In this document: piece after piece, positions 26,456 through 35,767 of the stretch
How positions within the stretch are numbered: the stretch's first letter is position 1
Layout of the letters: every line of letters begins with the position of its first letter
NCBI RefSeq assembly: GCF_016908375.1
Contig: NZ_JAFBDS010000005.1
Span: forward strand, 186,001 to 250,000
Length of the DNA: 64,000 nucleotides
Direction of reading: 5' to 3'
Source: Amphibacillus cookii
GTDB taxonomy: Bacteria; Bacillota; Bacilli; Bacillales; Amphibacillaceae
Notes under the pieces: model-generated
Databases searched by the model: none
What the model was told of the DNA's origin: nothing
What the model saw: the letters and a program-made list of their open reading frames with translations, nothing else
Made by a program: the position numbers and the translations under genes

Positions 26456-27466
26456 TTATCTTGAAATTTGATGACCGTGACTTAACATGTTGATCACTTC
26501 TGCTTCCGTTACCAGATTTGCATCACCGTAAACCGTGTGTTTCAACACAGAAGCAGCTGTTGCAAACGATACAATTGTATCAAATTTCCATTTATTAATT
26601 AGACCATGAAGAATCCCTGCTACAAATGCATCCCCACCTCCAACTCGATCAATAATATGATCAATATGATAGACTTCAGATTGATATAATGTGTCATCAG
26701 CATATAGATAACCGGTTAGTCTATTTTGTGAGGCTGAGATATTTTCACGTTGTGTCGACATGCACCACTTCAAATTGGGGTAATCATTTTTTAATTGACG
26801 ATAATATTGACGCAGTTTTTCCTCATGGGACAACTCATCTGCTAATTTTGGATAATCCAACAAATATATCAGATCCAATTCACCACAAGAACAAATATCT
26901 ATATAAGGTAACAATCGCTTAAATACAGTTCCTGCTTGTTTTTGTGACCATAGCTTTGCACGATAATTAAAATCAAAACTAATCCGTACACCACGGCTTT
27001 TCGCTTCGCTAAACAAGTGCTCAACTACTTTAACCATATCGCTTGATAGCGCGGGGGTGATACCTGTAACGTGCAGTAAGTATGCGTTTTCAAAAATGGC
27101 GTCATGGTCTAACTCTTCGGTCGTTAAACTGGAAAAGCTCGAAAATTTACGATCATAAACGACTTGTGATCCTCGATTACCAGCACCGACTTCAAGATAA
27201 TAGGTTCCTAAGCGCTCGCCACCATATTGAATAGCAGCAGTTGATACATTTAAAGATTTTAAATAATGCGTAACCCCCTTACCCAAGGCGTGATCAGGTA
27301 GCTTACTGACAAACAATGCTTCATGCCCAAATTGAGCTAAGGAAATAGCCACATTGGCTTCAGCACCACCATAATTTAGTTGTAATTGTTTAGCTTGGGC
27401 TAAACGTTCTCCTTGTTTAGTCGAAAAGCGTGCCAATATCTCACCAAACACCACGATTTTTGTCAT
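26456..27466 (-). CDS. kdgK: 2-keto-3-deoxygluconate kinase
   Basis: This 336-residue PfkB-family sugar kinase has the N-terminal substrate motif LNYGGAEANVAISLAQFG (about 29-46) and the C-terminal ATP/catalytic signature DRVGGGDAFVAGILHG near residues 272-287, in which the aspartate is the catalytic base. It phosphorylates KDG to KDPG. Its ATG overlaps the kdgA stop (ATGA), so the two are translationally coupled. It has the third position of the 2-keto-3-deoxygluconate route in this operon. Confidence 0.93.
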   Translation of the reverse strand: MTKIVVFGEILARFSTKQGERLAQAKQLQLNYGGAEANVAISLAQFGHEALFVSKLPDHALGKGVTHYLKSLNVSTAAIQYGGERLGTYYLEVGAGNRGSQVVYDRKFSSFSSLTTEELDHDAIFENAYLLHVTGITPALSSDMVKVVEHLFSEAKSRGVRISFDFNYRAKLWSQKQAGTVFKRLLPYIDICSCGELDLIYLLDYPKLADELSHEEKLRQYYRQLKNDYPNLKWCMSTQRENISASQNRLTGYLYADDTLYQSEVYHIDHIIDRVGGGDAFVAGILHGLINKWKFDTIVSFATAASVLKHTVYGDANLVTEAEVINMLSHGHQISR

Positions 27467-28125
27467 GAATGATCACGCCCTAGACTGGAGACCTTTGTGA
27501 CATAACGTTGGGCTTGTTCTGTTATCGCTTGATAAGAACCTAGTTTTTTCAATGATGTTAAGTTACTCCCAATTCCAACCGCAACCGCACCATTTTCAAA
27601 CCAATCAAGCAGATTGTTAAGATCAACACCGCCTGTTGGCATGATTTGCAGATCAGGTAATGGACCTTTAACTGATTTAATATAAGAAGGACCTGCAAGT
27701 TCACCTGGAAATAATTTAATCAGATCAATACCCGCTCTGACGGCTGTCTGCATTTCCGTTAGTGTCATACAACCAGGTAAATAAGGAATATGATAAGTAT
27801 GACATAGCACTGCAGTATCTTGATCAAACCCTGGGCTGACGATAAATTGTGCGCCTGCCAAAATCGCTATTCGAGCCGTTTCAGCGTCTAACACAGTTCC
27901 CGCACCAATGAGCATGTCAGAATCTGAATAAGTTGCCGCTAGCTTCTTAATCACATCTGCCGCATCATTAAGCGTAAATGTCAACTCGATCGCTTTAACT
28001 CCCCCTGCAAAGCACGCTTCTGCAATTTGTTCTGCTTCCTGTGCTGAATCCCCGCGTACAACAGCTACAAGTTTATCTTCCATCAGTTTGGAGAGTATTT
28101 GATATTTTTTCAACACAACACCCAC
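27463..28125 (-). CDS. kdgA: KDPG aldolase
   Basis: This 220-residue class I aldolase has the active-site segments VVRGDSAQEAEQIA, LIGAGTVLDAETA, the Schiff-base lysine in IDLIKLFPGE and the phosphate-binding PTGGVDLNN. It splits KDPG into pyruvate and glyceraldehyde 3-phosphate and so joins pectin breakdown to glycolysis. The frame starts with GTG. A TTG four codons later is an alternative, and neither has a strong ribosome-binding site. It is the first gene of the operon, directly after the promoter and cre at 28171-28199. Confidence 0.93.
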   Translation of the reverse strand: MGVVLKKYQILSKLMEDKLVAVVRGDSAQEAEQIAEACFAGGVKAIELTFTLNDAADVIKKLAATYSDSDMLIGAGTVLDAETARIAILAGAQFIVSPGFDQDTAVLCHTYHIPYLPGCMTLTEMQTAVRAGIDLIKLFPGELAGPSYIKSVKGPLPDLQIMPTGGVDLNNLLDWFENGAVAVGIGSNLTSLKKLGSYQAITEQAQRYVTKVSSLGRDHS

Positions 28126-28170
28126 TTTCTTATTTGGAAATTAATTTTATCATAAAGAAACTTCAAGTTC

Positions 28171-28199
28171 ATTATAGCTAAACGCTTACATTTTTTCAA
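28171..28199 (-). promoter_or_regulatory. SigA promoter of the kdg/kdu operon with a cre box in its spacer
   Basis: On the minus strand, TTGAAA (28194-28199) and TATAAT (28171-28176) are exactly 17 bases apart. The spacer contains TGTAAGCGTTTAGC (28177-28190), which matches the cre consensus at 12 of 14. CcpA bound there would occlude RNA polymerase directly. Confidence 0.75.
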
Positions 28200-28322
28200 C
28201 CAAAAACTTGATATTTTATATATTAAAAGTTTCACCTTAACATCTGGCTCACTGACTTAATCAAGACAAGATTCACTATACGTCAGATCGCTTATATTCG
28301 GCTAAATGAGGCGTACGACAAC

Positions 28323-28352
28323 AAAAAAACTGACTCAGAAGTCAGTTTTTTT
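28323..28352 (-). terminator. Terminator after the second GH35 gene
   Basis: A 12-bp stem (AAAAAACTGACT / AGTCAGTTTTTT) with a 4-base loop lies about 40 bases past the stop of the minus-strand GH35 gene and upstream of the kdgA promoter. Confidence 0.85.
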
Positions 28353-28392
28353 AAATGGTTATAACTTATTTCTCAAAGAAAAGCTTACGCAG

Positions 28393-30486
28393 TTACTTTT
28401 TTAGTGGGTAGCTCTTGAAATAGATTGGCTCGACTTTTATTGAAGTGGCCTCACATCCCTCGGGCATTGGCATTTCATAATAAACGTTTTCACAAGTCGG
28501 GTAAATGTTTAACGTTAACTGTTCTGGATATTGAAAGCGTCTAAGTGGAACAACCCATTGTTCGCCATTAGCAAACCAGTCTGCGATCCGTGCACCATCA
28601 GCAAATAACACCGCTTGATCACCAATAAAATCAATCTTTAGCAGTAGATCATAAGTGTCTTTGCTTAAACTAAATGCTAGATCCAATTGATATTGACAAA
28701 ATGCTTGATCTGTTATTTGTTGTTGATAAACCAGATCAGCTGTTGTCCTATCAAAATGCGTAGTGATCGTTCGCTTTTCCGGATAAACATCTGTTTCAAC
28801 AGGTTTCGGTGATAAAACATAGCGATTTTCTTGGTCAAACCATTGATCAGCAGACGTTACATACAACTTACCATTTATCAATAATGCATTATTTGCGTCT
28901 TGTTCTGAAATCACGATGTATGATAATCGATCACCTTCCACATTTATAGCAGCCTGACTTGGCTCTGAATGATAAAAGATTACCGTCTCATCTGCTAATT
29001 GACAGAGTAAACTCGCATTTGCTGATTTAATCACAGAATTTTTTATTGGCACATTATACGGCAAAATAGCCTTATAACCATTTGTAACCGTAAGTGGGGG
29101 AATTGTAATAATTTCTTGATTAAGCTCGATTTGAAATTGGACATCATCATGTCGCTCCATACATCGATCACGCTGGTAATGATTAATAAACAAAAAACCA
29201 CCATTTACTTCAGCACAATGTCTGATACTGTAACGAATCGCCGTCGTGTCTTCTGGATCTGTAACATAATCATTAGGAAAAATCGGTTGGGATAACGTAA
29301 GCAGGCGTTCAAATGATTTAATAAAAAGATGCAATTTACGTAAACGACGATAACTTTGATGAAATAACCCTGACTCTCTAATTGGAGCCTGAAAATCATA
29401 AGACAAAATCGGTACATCAGTGTATGATCCGGTCGCAGTCGATTCTTGTAAGGTACTTTTTTTGCCAAGCGGATTGGTACCACCATGATACATATAATAG
29501 CCAAGTCCATTCGCCCCTGAAGCCAACTTAGCTAATACTTGTGCCTCGGTAGCACCGGCTTCTACTAATGGACGCCGATGTTTAGTAACTTGTAAACCAC
29601 CACCTAGTTCAGCGGTCAAGATCGGATACTTGTTCAGATCATTTGTTGTTGGTTGATTAGCCATGCTTTCATTAAAATCATTGGCAATCAATGGGTCGTC
29701 AAAGTAAGGGGTAATTAGAAAATTATCGTTTGCTGGTAGCGGCTTTAATGTTTGAGCCCAGGGAGCATCGATATAGCCGCCAAAAACCGGCAATGTTTCT
29801 TGGTCAATAACAACCGTACCTCCCCAAGCTGTTGCTGTATAATAAGGCAGATCAAAACCAATTGCTAACAGCATCTCCTTTAATGTTTGCATATGCGCTC
29901 TACCCTGAGCACCGCTACGACCACCGGCATGCCCGTATTCATTCTCAATCTGAACACCAATAATGGGTCCACCGTCTTTAAACAACAAACCTTTACATTG
30001 CTGATATATTTTTTTGAAGTATTGTTCAACATACGTTAGGTATTGGGGATCATTCGTTCTTGTCTCGATCGGCCGATCAATCAACCAATCTGGGAAACCA
30101 CCATTTCTAACTTCACCATGAATCCAAGGCCCTATACGCAAGAAGAAATATAGCCCTGCTTGCTGGCAATATTGAATAAAACAACGCAAATCACGGTTAT
30201 TAGAAAAATCCCATTGTCCTTTCTCTTCCTCGTGATGAATCCAAATCGTGTAACTAGCCACAACATTGAGTCCACCTGATTTGATTTTATACAGTTCCAT
30301 CAGCCAATCGGCTTTAGGATAACGCGAATAGTGAAACTCACCCATCAGCGGATACCATGGTTGACTATCTTTGGTTAAAAAGCGATTGGTTGCTGCAAAT
30401 AGTTGATCTTGATAGCGATTAGAAAAGGGAATATCATATGTCATCTTCTGTTCAATTTTTTTTGCACTTATAGAATACATCTTCAT
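28393..30486 (-). CDS. GH35 family beta-galactosidase, divergent long form
   Basis: This 697-residue glycosidase has recognisable GH35 barrel motifs: YPLMGEFHYSRYPKADWLME (about 43-62), RIGPWIHGEVRNGGFPDWL (about 117-135), acid/base GPIIGVQIENEYGHAGG (about 174-190) and a nucleophile candidate in PILTAELGGG. It differs clearly from the GH35 at 12497 and is about 100 residues longer, so the substrate may differ. It has no signal peptide and so acts in the cytoplasm. It is the last gene of the importer-GH42-GH31-GH35 operon. Release of beta-galactose from xyloglucan or galactan side chains is plausible given the GH31 and GH42 neighbours. Confidence 0.85.
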   Translation of the reverse strand: MKMYSISAKKIEQKMTYDIPFSNRYQDQLFAATNRFLTKDSQPWYPLMGEFHYSRYPKADWLMELYKIKSGGLNVVASYTIWIHHEEEKGQWDFSNNRDLRCFIQYCQQAGLYFFLRIGPWIHGEVRNGGFPDWLIDRPIETRTNDPQYLTYVEQYFKKIYQQCKGLLFKDGGPIIGVQIENEYGHAGGRSGAQGRAHMQTLKEMLLAIGFDLPYYTATAWGGTVVIDQETLPVFGGYIDAPWAQTLKPLPANDNFLITPYFDDPLIANDFNESMANQPTTNDLNKYPILTAELGGGLQVTKHRRPLVEAGATEAQVLAKLASGANGLGYYMYHGGTNPLGKKSTLQESTATGSYTDVPILSYDFQAPIRESGLFHQSYRRLRKLHLFIKSFERLLTLSQPIFPNDYVTDPEDTTAIRYSIRHCAEVNGGFLFINHYQRDRCMERHDDVQFQIELNQEIITIPPLTVTNGYKAILPYNVPIKNSVIKSANASLLCQLADETVIFYHSEPSQAAINVEGDRLSYIVISEQDANNALLINGKLYVTSADQWFDQENRYVLSPKPVETDVYPEKRTITTHFDRTTADLVYQQQITDQAFCQYQLDLAFSLSKDTYDLLLKIDFIGDQAVLFADGARIADWFANGEQWVVPLRRFQYPEQLTLNIYPTCENVYYEMPMPEGCEATSIKVEPIYFKSYPLKK

Positions 30487-30534
30487 TCACTTCTTCCATT
30501 GTTGTTAGATGTCTAAAACAAAATGAGCTGGGGG

Positions 30535-31155
30535 TCATTGTTCGTTAGTATCGGATAAATACTTAATTAAAGCTTGGCTCTCTTCTTTATTCCTTCCAGA
30601 TTCAGGAACGAAAAGGTATGTATCTTGAAATGTTTGATGTTCTTTAAAAAAAAGCAAATCAGCTGTTCGTATTCCATAAGTAACACCATCAACTTCTAAT
30701 CTTTCGTGGCTAGAACCAAGTTGATCAAGCTCCATCATTTCGTCTAATGGTGAGAGAATATTTTCATCGATTAATTGTTCTGCAAAAGGGCCATTAGTCA
30801 CGAGCAAATCAACCTGTCCAACACCAATGCTCGTGGCTAAGCGTTCTAACATTTCGTAGCTGTCACCAACGACGATACCACCTTGATGCTGCATATACTC
30901 AAACAGAATGTCAAAATCATTATCCATATGCAAAAGGAGCTGTTCTTCAACAGTCTCTAATTCTGCTAAAGTCGCTTCACTTACTACCGTTATGCCTAAT
31001 GGTTCAGCATCTTTCGTTAACAAACCATTAACCATTAACCAGACAAATACAAGCAAAAATATTGAGCCGATAATATGTAACTTATAATATTCCCAAATGT
31101 ATTCGACTTTCTCGGCTGTCTTCATCCCTGCTAGCGCATCTTTTAGCTTAATCAT
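30535..31155 (-). CDS. Membrane-tethered protein with binding-protein-like ectodomain
   Basis: This protein of 206 residues (from ATG 31155; GAGGTG upstream) has a short cytoplasmic segment (EKVEYIWEYYKLH), one membrane segment near residues 28-47 and an acidic outer domain. That domain has phrases typical of one lobe of an extracellular sugar-binding protein (GQVDLLVTNGPFAEQLIDE, then ILSPLDEMMELDQL). An ATG at 31230 with a strong AAGGAG is an alternative start adding 25 residues. I do not recognise a named family. It lies between the GH31 and GH35 genes in the operon, so a role as an accessory to sugar uptake or sensing is plausible but unproven. Confidence 0.6.
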   Translation of the reverse strand: MIKLKDALAGMKTAEKVEYIWEYYKLHIIGSIFLLVFVWLMVNGLLTKDAEPLGITVVSEATLAELETVEEQLLLHMDNDFDILFEYMQHQGGIVVGDSYEMLERLATSIGVGQVDLLVTNGPFAEQLIDENILSPLDEMMELDQLGSSHERLEVDGVTYGIRTADLLFFKEHQTFQDTYLFVPESGRNKEESQALIKYLSDTNEQ

Positions 31156-31320
31156 ATTCCACCTCATTTTAGAATAACTCACATTCACCCGTCCTTTAGC
31201 GAACCAGGTGCTTGAAAATTTTAACTTCATCGTTTTCTCCTTCCTTGTTAAAATTTTATGGTTTCCGAACGTATAAAAATATGTAAGTGGCGGGCAAATA
31301 AATGACATGCCCGCCAATGA

Positions 31321-33636
31321 TTACAATGTTAAAGTTAAGCTATTGATTCCTTCGGCAACTCCTACTTTTACACCTGTTTGTGTTTCTTCAAGGTGACCAG
31401 CTGTAGTTGAAGAGATCCGATCATTCCCTATGATTTCTATAGAGAATGGCTCTTTTGTATTGGTAATACTTACCTGGATTTTATCATTTTCTTTTTTAAC
31501 GGTAAAACGCTTACACAATATTCCTTCACTATTATAAATAGGTAGCTCTACCTTACTATTGTCTTGTAATTGATACAGGCGTAATGTAACAAATTCTGCA
31601 TAATCGTATACAGGCTTGGTCTGATCACTTCCGATCGGCAAGACGGTGTGTTCTCGCACAAATAATGGTAAGCTAAAGTAGTCATAGTCAGTTTTCATCC
31701 ATAAGCCACCTTCAACAACTTCCCCAGATAATAGATGTGTCCATCTGCCTTTCGGTAAGTAAAATGATCCAAGTCCCACTTCATTAAAAATCGGTGCAAC
31801 CAGTAAACGATCACCTAACATATATTGCCGATCAAGTGTTTCTGTTAATGGATCATCAGGAAATTCAAGTAGCATTGCGCGCATGATTGGAATACCTGAT
31901 TGGCTATTTTCAACAGCATGCCGGTACAAGTAGGGCATTAACTGATTTTTAAGTTGAGTGAAATGACGTGCGACATCAACCGCTTCTTCGTCAAAACTCC
32001 ATGGTACTCGGTAAGACGCACTGCCATGAAAGCGACTATGACTTGATAACAACCCAAAAGCCGTCCATCGCTTAAACACATCTGGAGAAGCGGTATTTTC
32101 AAAACCACCAATATCGTGACTCCAATAGCCAAAACCTGAAGTCGTTAAAGATAAACCACCACGCAAGCTTTCTGCCATTGCTTCATAAGTCGAGTCACAA
32201 TCTCCACCCCAATGGACAGGATATTGTTGACCACCCGCCGTTGCAGAACGGGCAAATACAATCGCTTCTTGCTCACCTTTAACTTCTTTTAATAAGTCAA
32301 AGACGACCTGATTATAGAGCTGAGCATAATAGTTATGCATTTTTTCTGGATTGGAGCCATCATGGTAAATAACATCTGTTGGAATCCGTTCACCGAAATC
32401 GGTTTTAAACGAATCCACCCCGATATCAATCAACGTTCTTAAGTGATCTTGAAACCATTTAACCGCTTCTGGATTCGTAAAGTCTACAATGCCCATCCCC
32501 GCCTGCCAACGGTCCCATTGCCATGTATCACCATTTGGCTTCTTGAGCAAATAACCATTTTGATGGGCTTCGATAAATAATGGTGATTTTTGCGCAATGT
32601 ATGGATTTATCCAGACACAAATCTTCAAGCCTTTATCCTTTAACCGCTTTAACATTCCCTCTGGATCTGGGAAATTCTGGCGATCCCAGATGAAATTCGT
32701 CCATTCAAATGCCTCCATCCAAAAGCAATCGAAATGAAAGACACTTAATGGAATACCACGCTCTGCCATGCCATCAACAAAATGGGTGACCGTTTCCTCA
32801 TTATAGTTAGTTGTAAAAGATGTCGATAACCACAGTCCAAATGACCAAGCAGGTGGTAATGCAGGACGACCCGTTAACGCTGTATAGCGACTAATCACTT
32901 CTTTCGGTGTCGGTCCATTAATAAGGTAGTAATCCAATGTTTCGCCTTTGACACTAAATTGAGCGCGTGATACTAATTCTGAACCTAACTCAAAACTGAC
33001 TCTTTCCGGATGATTAACAAAAATGCCATAGCCTTTACTAGATAAATAGAAAGGTACATTTTTATAGGATTGTTCTGAGCTTGTTCCACCATCCTCGTTC
33101 CAAATATCGACCGATTGACCATTCTTCACAAACGGGGTAAAACGTTCTCCTAATCCATATAAATGTTCACCCACACCTAGTTTAAGCTGGCCTCTCATAT
33201 ACGTTTGTTGATCCGTCCCTTCGATCCAAGCTAATCCTTTTTGATCAGCACTGGTTAATCGACCGGCAACATTTTCAAAAATCAGTTGAAAATCTTGCTT
33301 ATTCAGCTTAAGTGTCAGCGCACCACTCGAAAAAATCAGTTGTTGCTCTGTTTCCTTTATATTCAATGCCTGATTTTGATTAGCAATAGCATAATTGGGA
33401 TACTTCTCCTTTTCACCTTGAAAATGCCACGTTTGAACACGAATAACATCGTCCAGTGGTGCCGTTAATTTAATCGTTAACAGCGGTCCATCTAGTGTAT
33501 CGCCACGATGGTTAATATATTTACATGGCGCATATAGTGTGATTGCTTTTTCTTCAACCTTAAAATCATATACTTCTTTTGGAAAATGAATCTGATATCC
33601 TTCTTTTACTAGCCAATTTCCGTCTGTAAATTTCAT
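31321..33636 (-). CDS. yicI: GH31 alpha-xylosidase (YicI-like)
   Basis: This 771-residue protein is almost the same length as E. coli YicI (772). The nucleophile motif SFKTDFGERIPTDV gives D413 and the acid motif HWGGDCDSTYEAMAESLRGG gives D479, with the same spacing as YicI D416/D482. It removes alpha-linked xylose from xyloglucan-type oligosaccharides in the cytoplasm (no signal peptide). The ATG overlaps the GH42 stop (ATGA), so the two genes are coupled and the GH42 frameshift could reduce its translation. GGAGG lies upstream. This and GH95 suggest that the organism takes fucosylated xyloglucan oligosaccharides as well as pectin. Confidence 0.93.
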   Translation of the reverse strand: MKFTDGNWLVKEGYQIHFPKEVYDFKVEEKAITLYAPCKYINHRGDTLDGPLLTIKLTAPLDDVIRVQTWHFQGEKEKYPNYAIANQNQALNIKETEQQLIFSSGALTLKLNKQDFQLIFENVAGRLTSADQKGLAWIEGTDQQTYMRGQLKLGVGEHLYGLGERFTPFVKNGQSVDIWNEDGGTSSEQSYKNVPFYLSSKGYGIFVNHPERVSFELGSELVSRAQFSVKGETLDYYLINGPTPKEVISRYTALTGRPALPPAWSFGLWLSTSFTTNYNEETVTHFVDGMAERGIPLSVFHFDCFWMEAFEWTNFIWDRQNFPDPEGMLKRLKDKGLKICVWINPYIAQKSPLFIEAHQNGYLLKKPNGDTWQWDRWQAGMGIVDFTNPEAVKWFQDHLRTLIDIGVDSFKTDFGERIPTDVIYHDGSNPEKMHNYYAQLYNQVVFDLLKEVKGEQEAIVFARSATAGGQQYPVHWGGDCDSTYEAMAESLRGGLSLTTSGFGYWSHDIGGFENTASPDVFKRWTAFGLLSSHSRFHGSASYRVPWSFDEEAVDVARHFTQLKNQLMPYLYRHAVENSQSGIPIMRAMLLEFPDDPLTETLDRQYMLGDRLLVAPIFNEVGLGSFYLPKGRWTHLLSGEVVEGGLWMKTDYDYFSLPLFVREHTVLPIGSDQTKPVYDYAEFVTLRLYQLQDNSKVELPIYNSEGILCKRFTVKKENDKIQVSITNTKEPFSIEIIGNDRISSTTAGHLEETQTGVKVGVAEGINSLTLTL

Positions 33637-35686
33637 TGTCTTTCCTCCGTTTCTCTATTTTTGTCTTTTAATACAAGCACACCACGCCCCTCAATCCTTG
33701 ATAACCCATGATAGCTTTGGTCGTTTAAAAGATCAGCATAACCATGTTCTCCTGTATGAAAATGCGCTTGTTCTTTATTATGATTGATAACAAACAGAAA
33801 ACGTTGATCAGCGTCTTCTCTCGCACAAACTTCGACACCAGGATCAGACACAAGGATAGGCGTTAATTGCTTTTCATCTTGAAGGATAGCAACAAAATCA
33901 TCAATAAATCGTTGTTCAGGACTTGAAGCAATATAATAAGCTTGACCCTTTCCGAATTGATTTCGGGTTAATGCCGGCATGCCCGCATAAAAATCGGATT
34001 GATAAGTAGCGAGTACATCTGCTCCTTCACTATGAATTAAGTCAAATAATGTACTACACATGTATTTTCCCGATAACTTTCCGTATCGTTTATCAAAAGT
34101 TATATGATTTTTCACCGTAGGATCAAGCGCATCAATCTCCTCAGCCCAAATGCCAACAAGTTCTCTAAGTTCACCAGGATAGCCTCCTAATGTCACCAAA
34201 TCCGCTTCATTAACAATCCCACTAAAAAAGGTGGTAACAAACGTGCCGCCATTGGTGACAAATGTTTTTAACCGATCAGCATGACCATCTTTGATCATAT
34301 AAAGCACAGGAGCAATCACCATATCATATTGGCTTAAATCTGCTTCAACACCAATCATATCAACTGGAATATTCTTCCGGTAAAAAGCTTGATAGTATTT
34401 ATGAACCTCTTCTACATAATCAAGTGCAATAGACGGGCCGCTTGATAAATCAATCGCCCAACGATTCTCCCAATCAAAGGTAATTGCTACTTTAGCTTTA
34501 ACACGAGTACCCATCGTTTGATCAGCTAACGTTTGCAATTCTTGGCCTAAATGAGCACATTCTTTAAAAACACGGGTATGTTCATGACCGACATGCTCAA
34601 TCACTGCACCATGATACTTCTCAGTGGCTCCACGAGAGCGACGAAGTTGAAAAAACATCACTGTATCTGCACCATGAGCAATCGCCTGATAACTCCACAA
34701 TCGCATCACTCCAGGACGTTTTAACGCATTATAGGCTTGCCAATTTTGTTGTGAAGGCGTTTGTTCCATCAGCATAAAGGGCTGACCGCTTTTTAATCCG
34801 CGCATCAAATCATGGGTCATTGCTGTCATACTAATCGGTGTATTAATCGATGGATAGTTATCCCATGATATAACATCGATTTCCTTAGCCCATTTAAAAT
34901 AATCTAATTCTGGATATAATCCCATTAAGTTCGTTGTAACAGGAAGGTCACTAGTGTATTTCTTGATTCGATCCCGTTCTAACTTATATGTTTCTAGTAA
35001 GCTATCAGATTGAAAGCGACGATAATCGAGTGACATCCCTTGAAAATTACTGTTCTGACCGTTTTGCCATTCTTCGGATAAACCACTTGGTGCAACGATC
35101 TCATCCCATTGATAAAAAGTATGCCCCCAAAACGCCGTGTTCCACGCTTTATTTAAGGCATCAAGCGTTTGATAGCGTTGTTTTAACCATACGCTAAATT
35201 GCTTCTCGCACTGTTCACAATAACAATAACCGCTATATTCATTTGAAACATGCCATGCACAACAGCCGGATGGTCGTGATAGCGTTCAGCTACTTTCTCT
35301 GCTAAACGAGAGGCATATTTTAAATACGTTGGACTATTTGGACATGAATGGTGTCTACCACCATATTTTCGCTTTCTCCCCTCAAAGTCTACTCGAGCAA
35401 TATCTGGGTAGCGCTTTGCCATCCAAGCAGGATGTGCAGCCGTACCTGTCGCCAAGCAAACATAAATCCCATCTTGATATAAACGATCAATCGTTTTATC
35501 CAAATTGGAAAAATCGTAAGTCACTTCATCGGATTGGATCAGTGCCCAGCCAAAAACATTAACAGTAGCTACATCTATACCTGCCAATTTAAACATGCGC
35601 TGATCTTCTGCCCATGTTTCAGCATCCCACTGCTCGGGATTATAATCACCACCATACCAAATTTTCTTTAACCGTTTATCTAACAT
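33633..35686 (-). pseudogene. GH42 beta-galactosidase broken by one frameshift
   Basis: Two frames together give a GH42 enzyme of about 684 residues, the normal family length. The first (from ATG 35686, GGAGG upstream) covers the start of the barrel (KIWYGGDYNPEQWD to ERYHDHPAVV). The second frame continues AWHVSNEYSGYCYCEQC, containing the acid/base Glu and the zinc-type cysteines, through the nucleophile region PFMLMEQTPSQQNW. The break is one missing base at about 35258-35260, in what should read Ala-Val-Val-Ala-Trp. Neither fragment has a full active site. It is either a recent loss or an assembly error. The rest of the gene is intact. Confidence 0.85.
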
Positions 35687-35767
35687 AAATCGATCCCTCC
35701 TATTATGTAAAGGTCAGAACAGCTTGAGCCTGATTCCCAGATAGGAAAGCAGGCTCATCTTTTAAAT

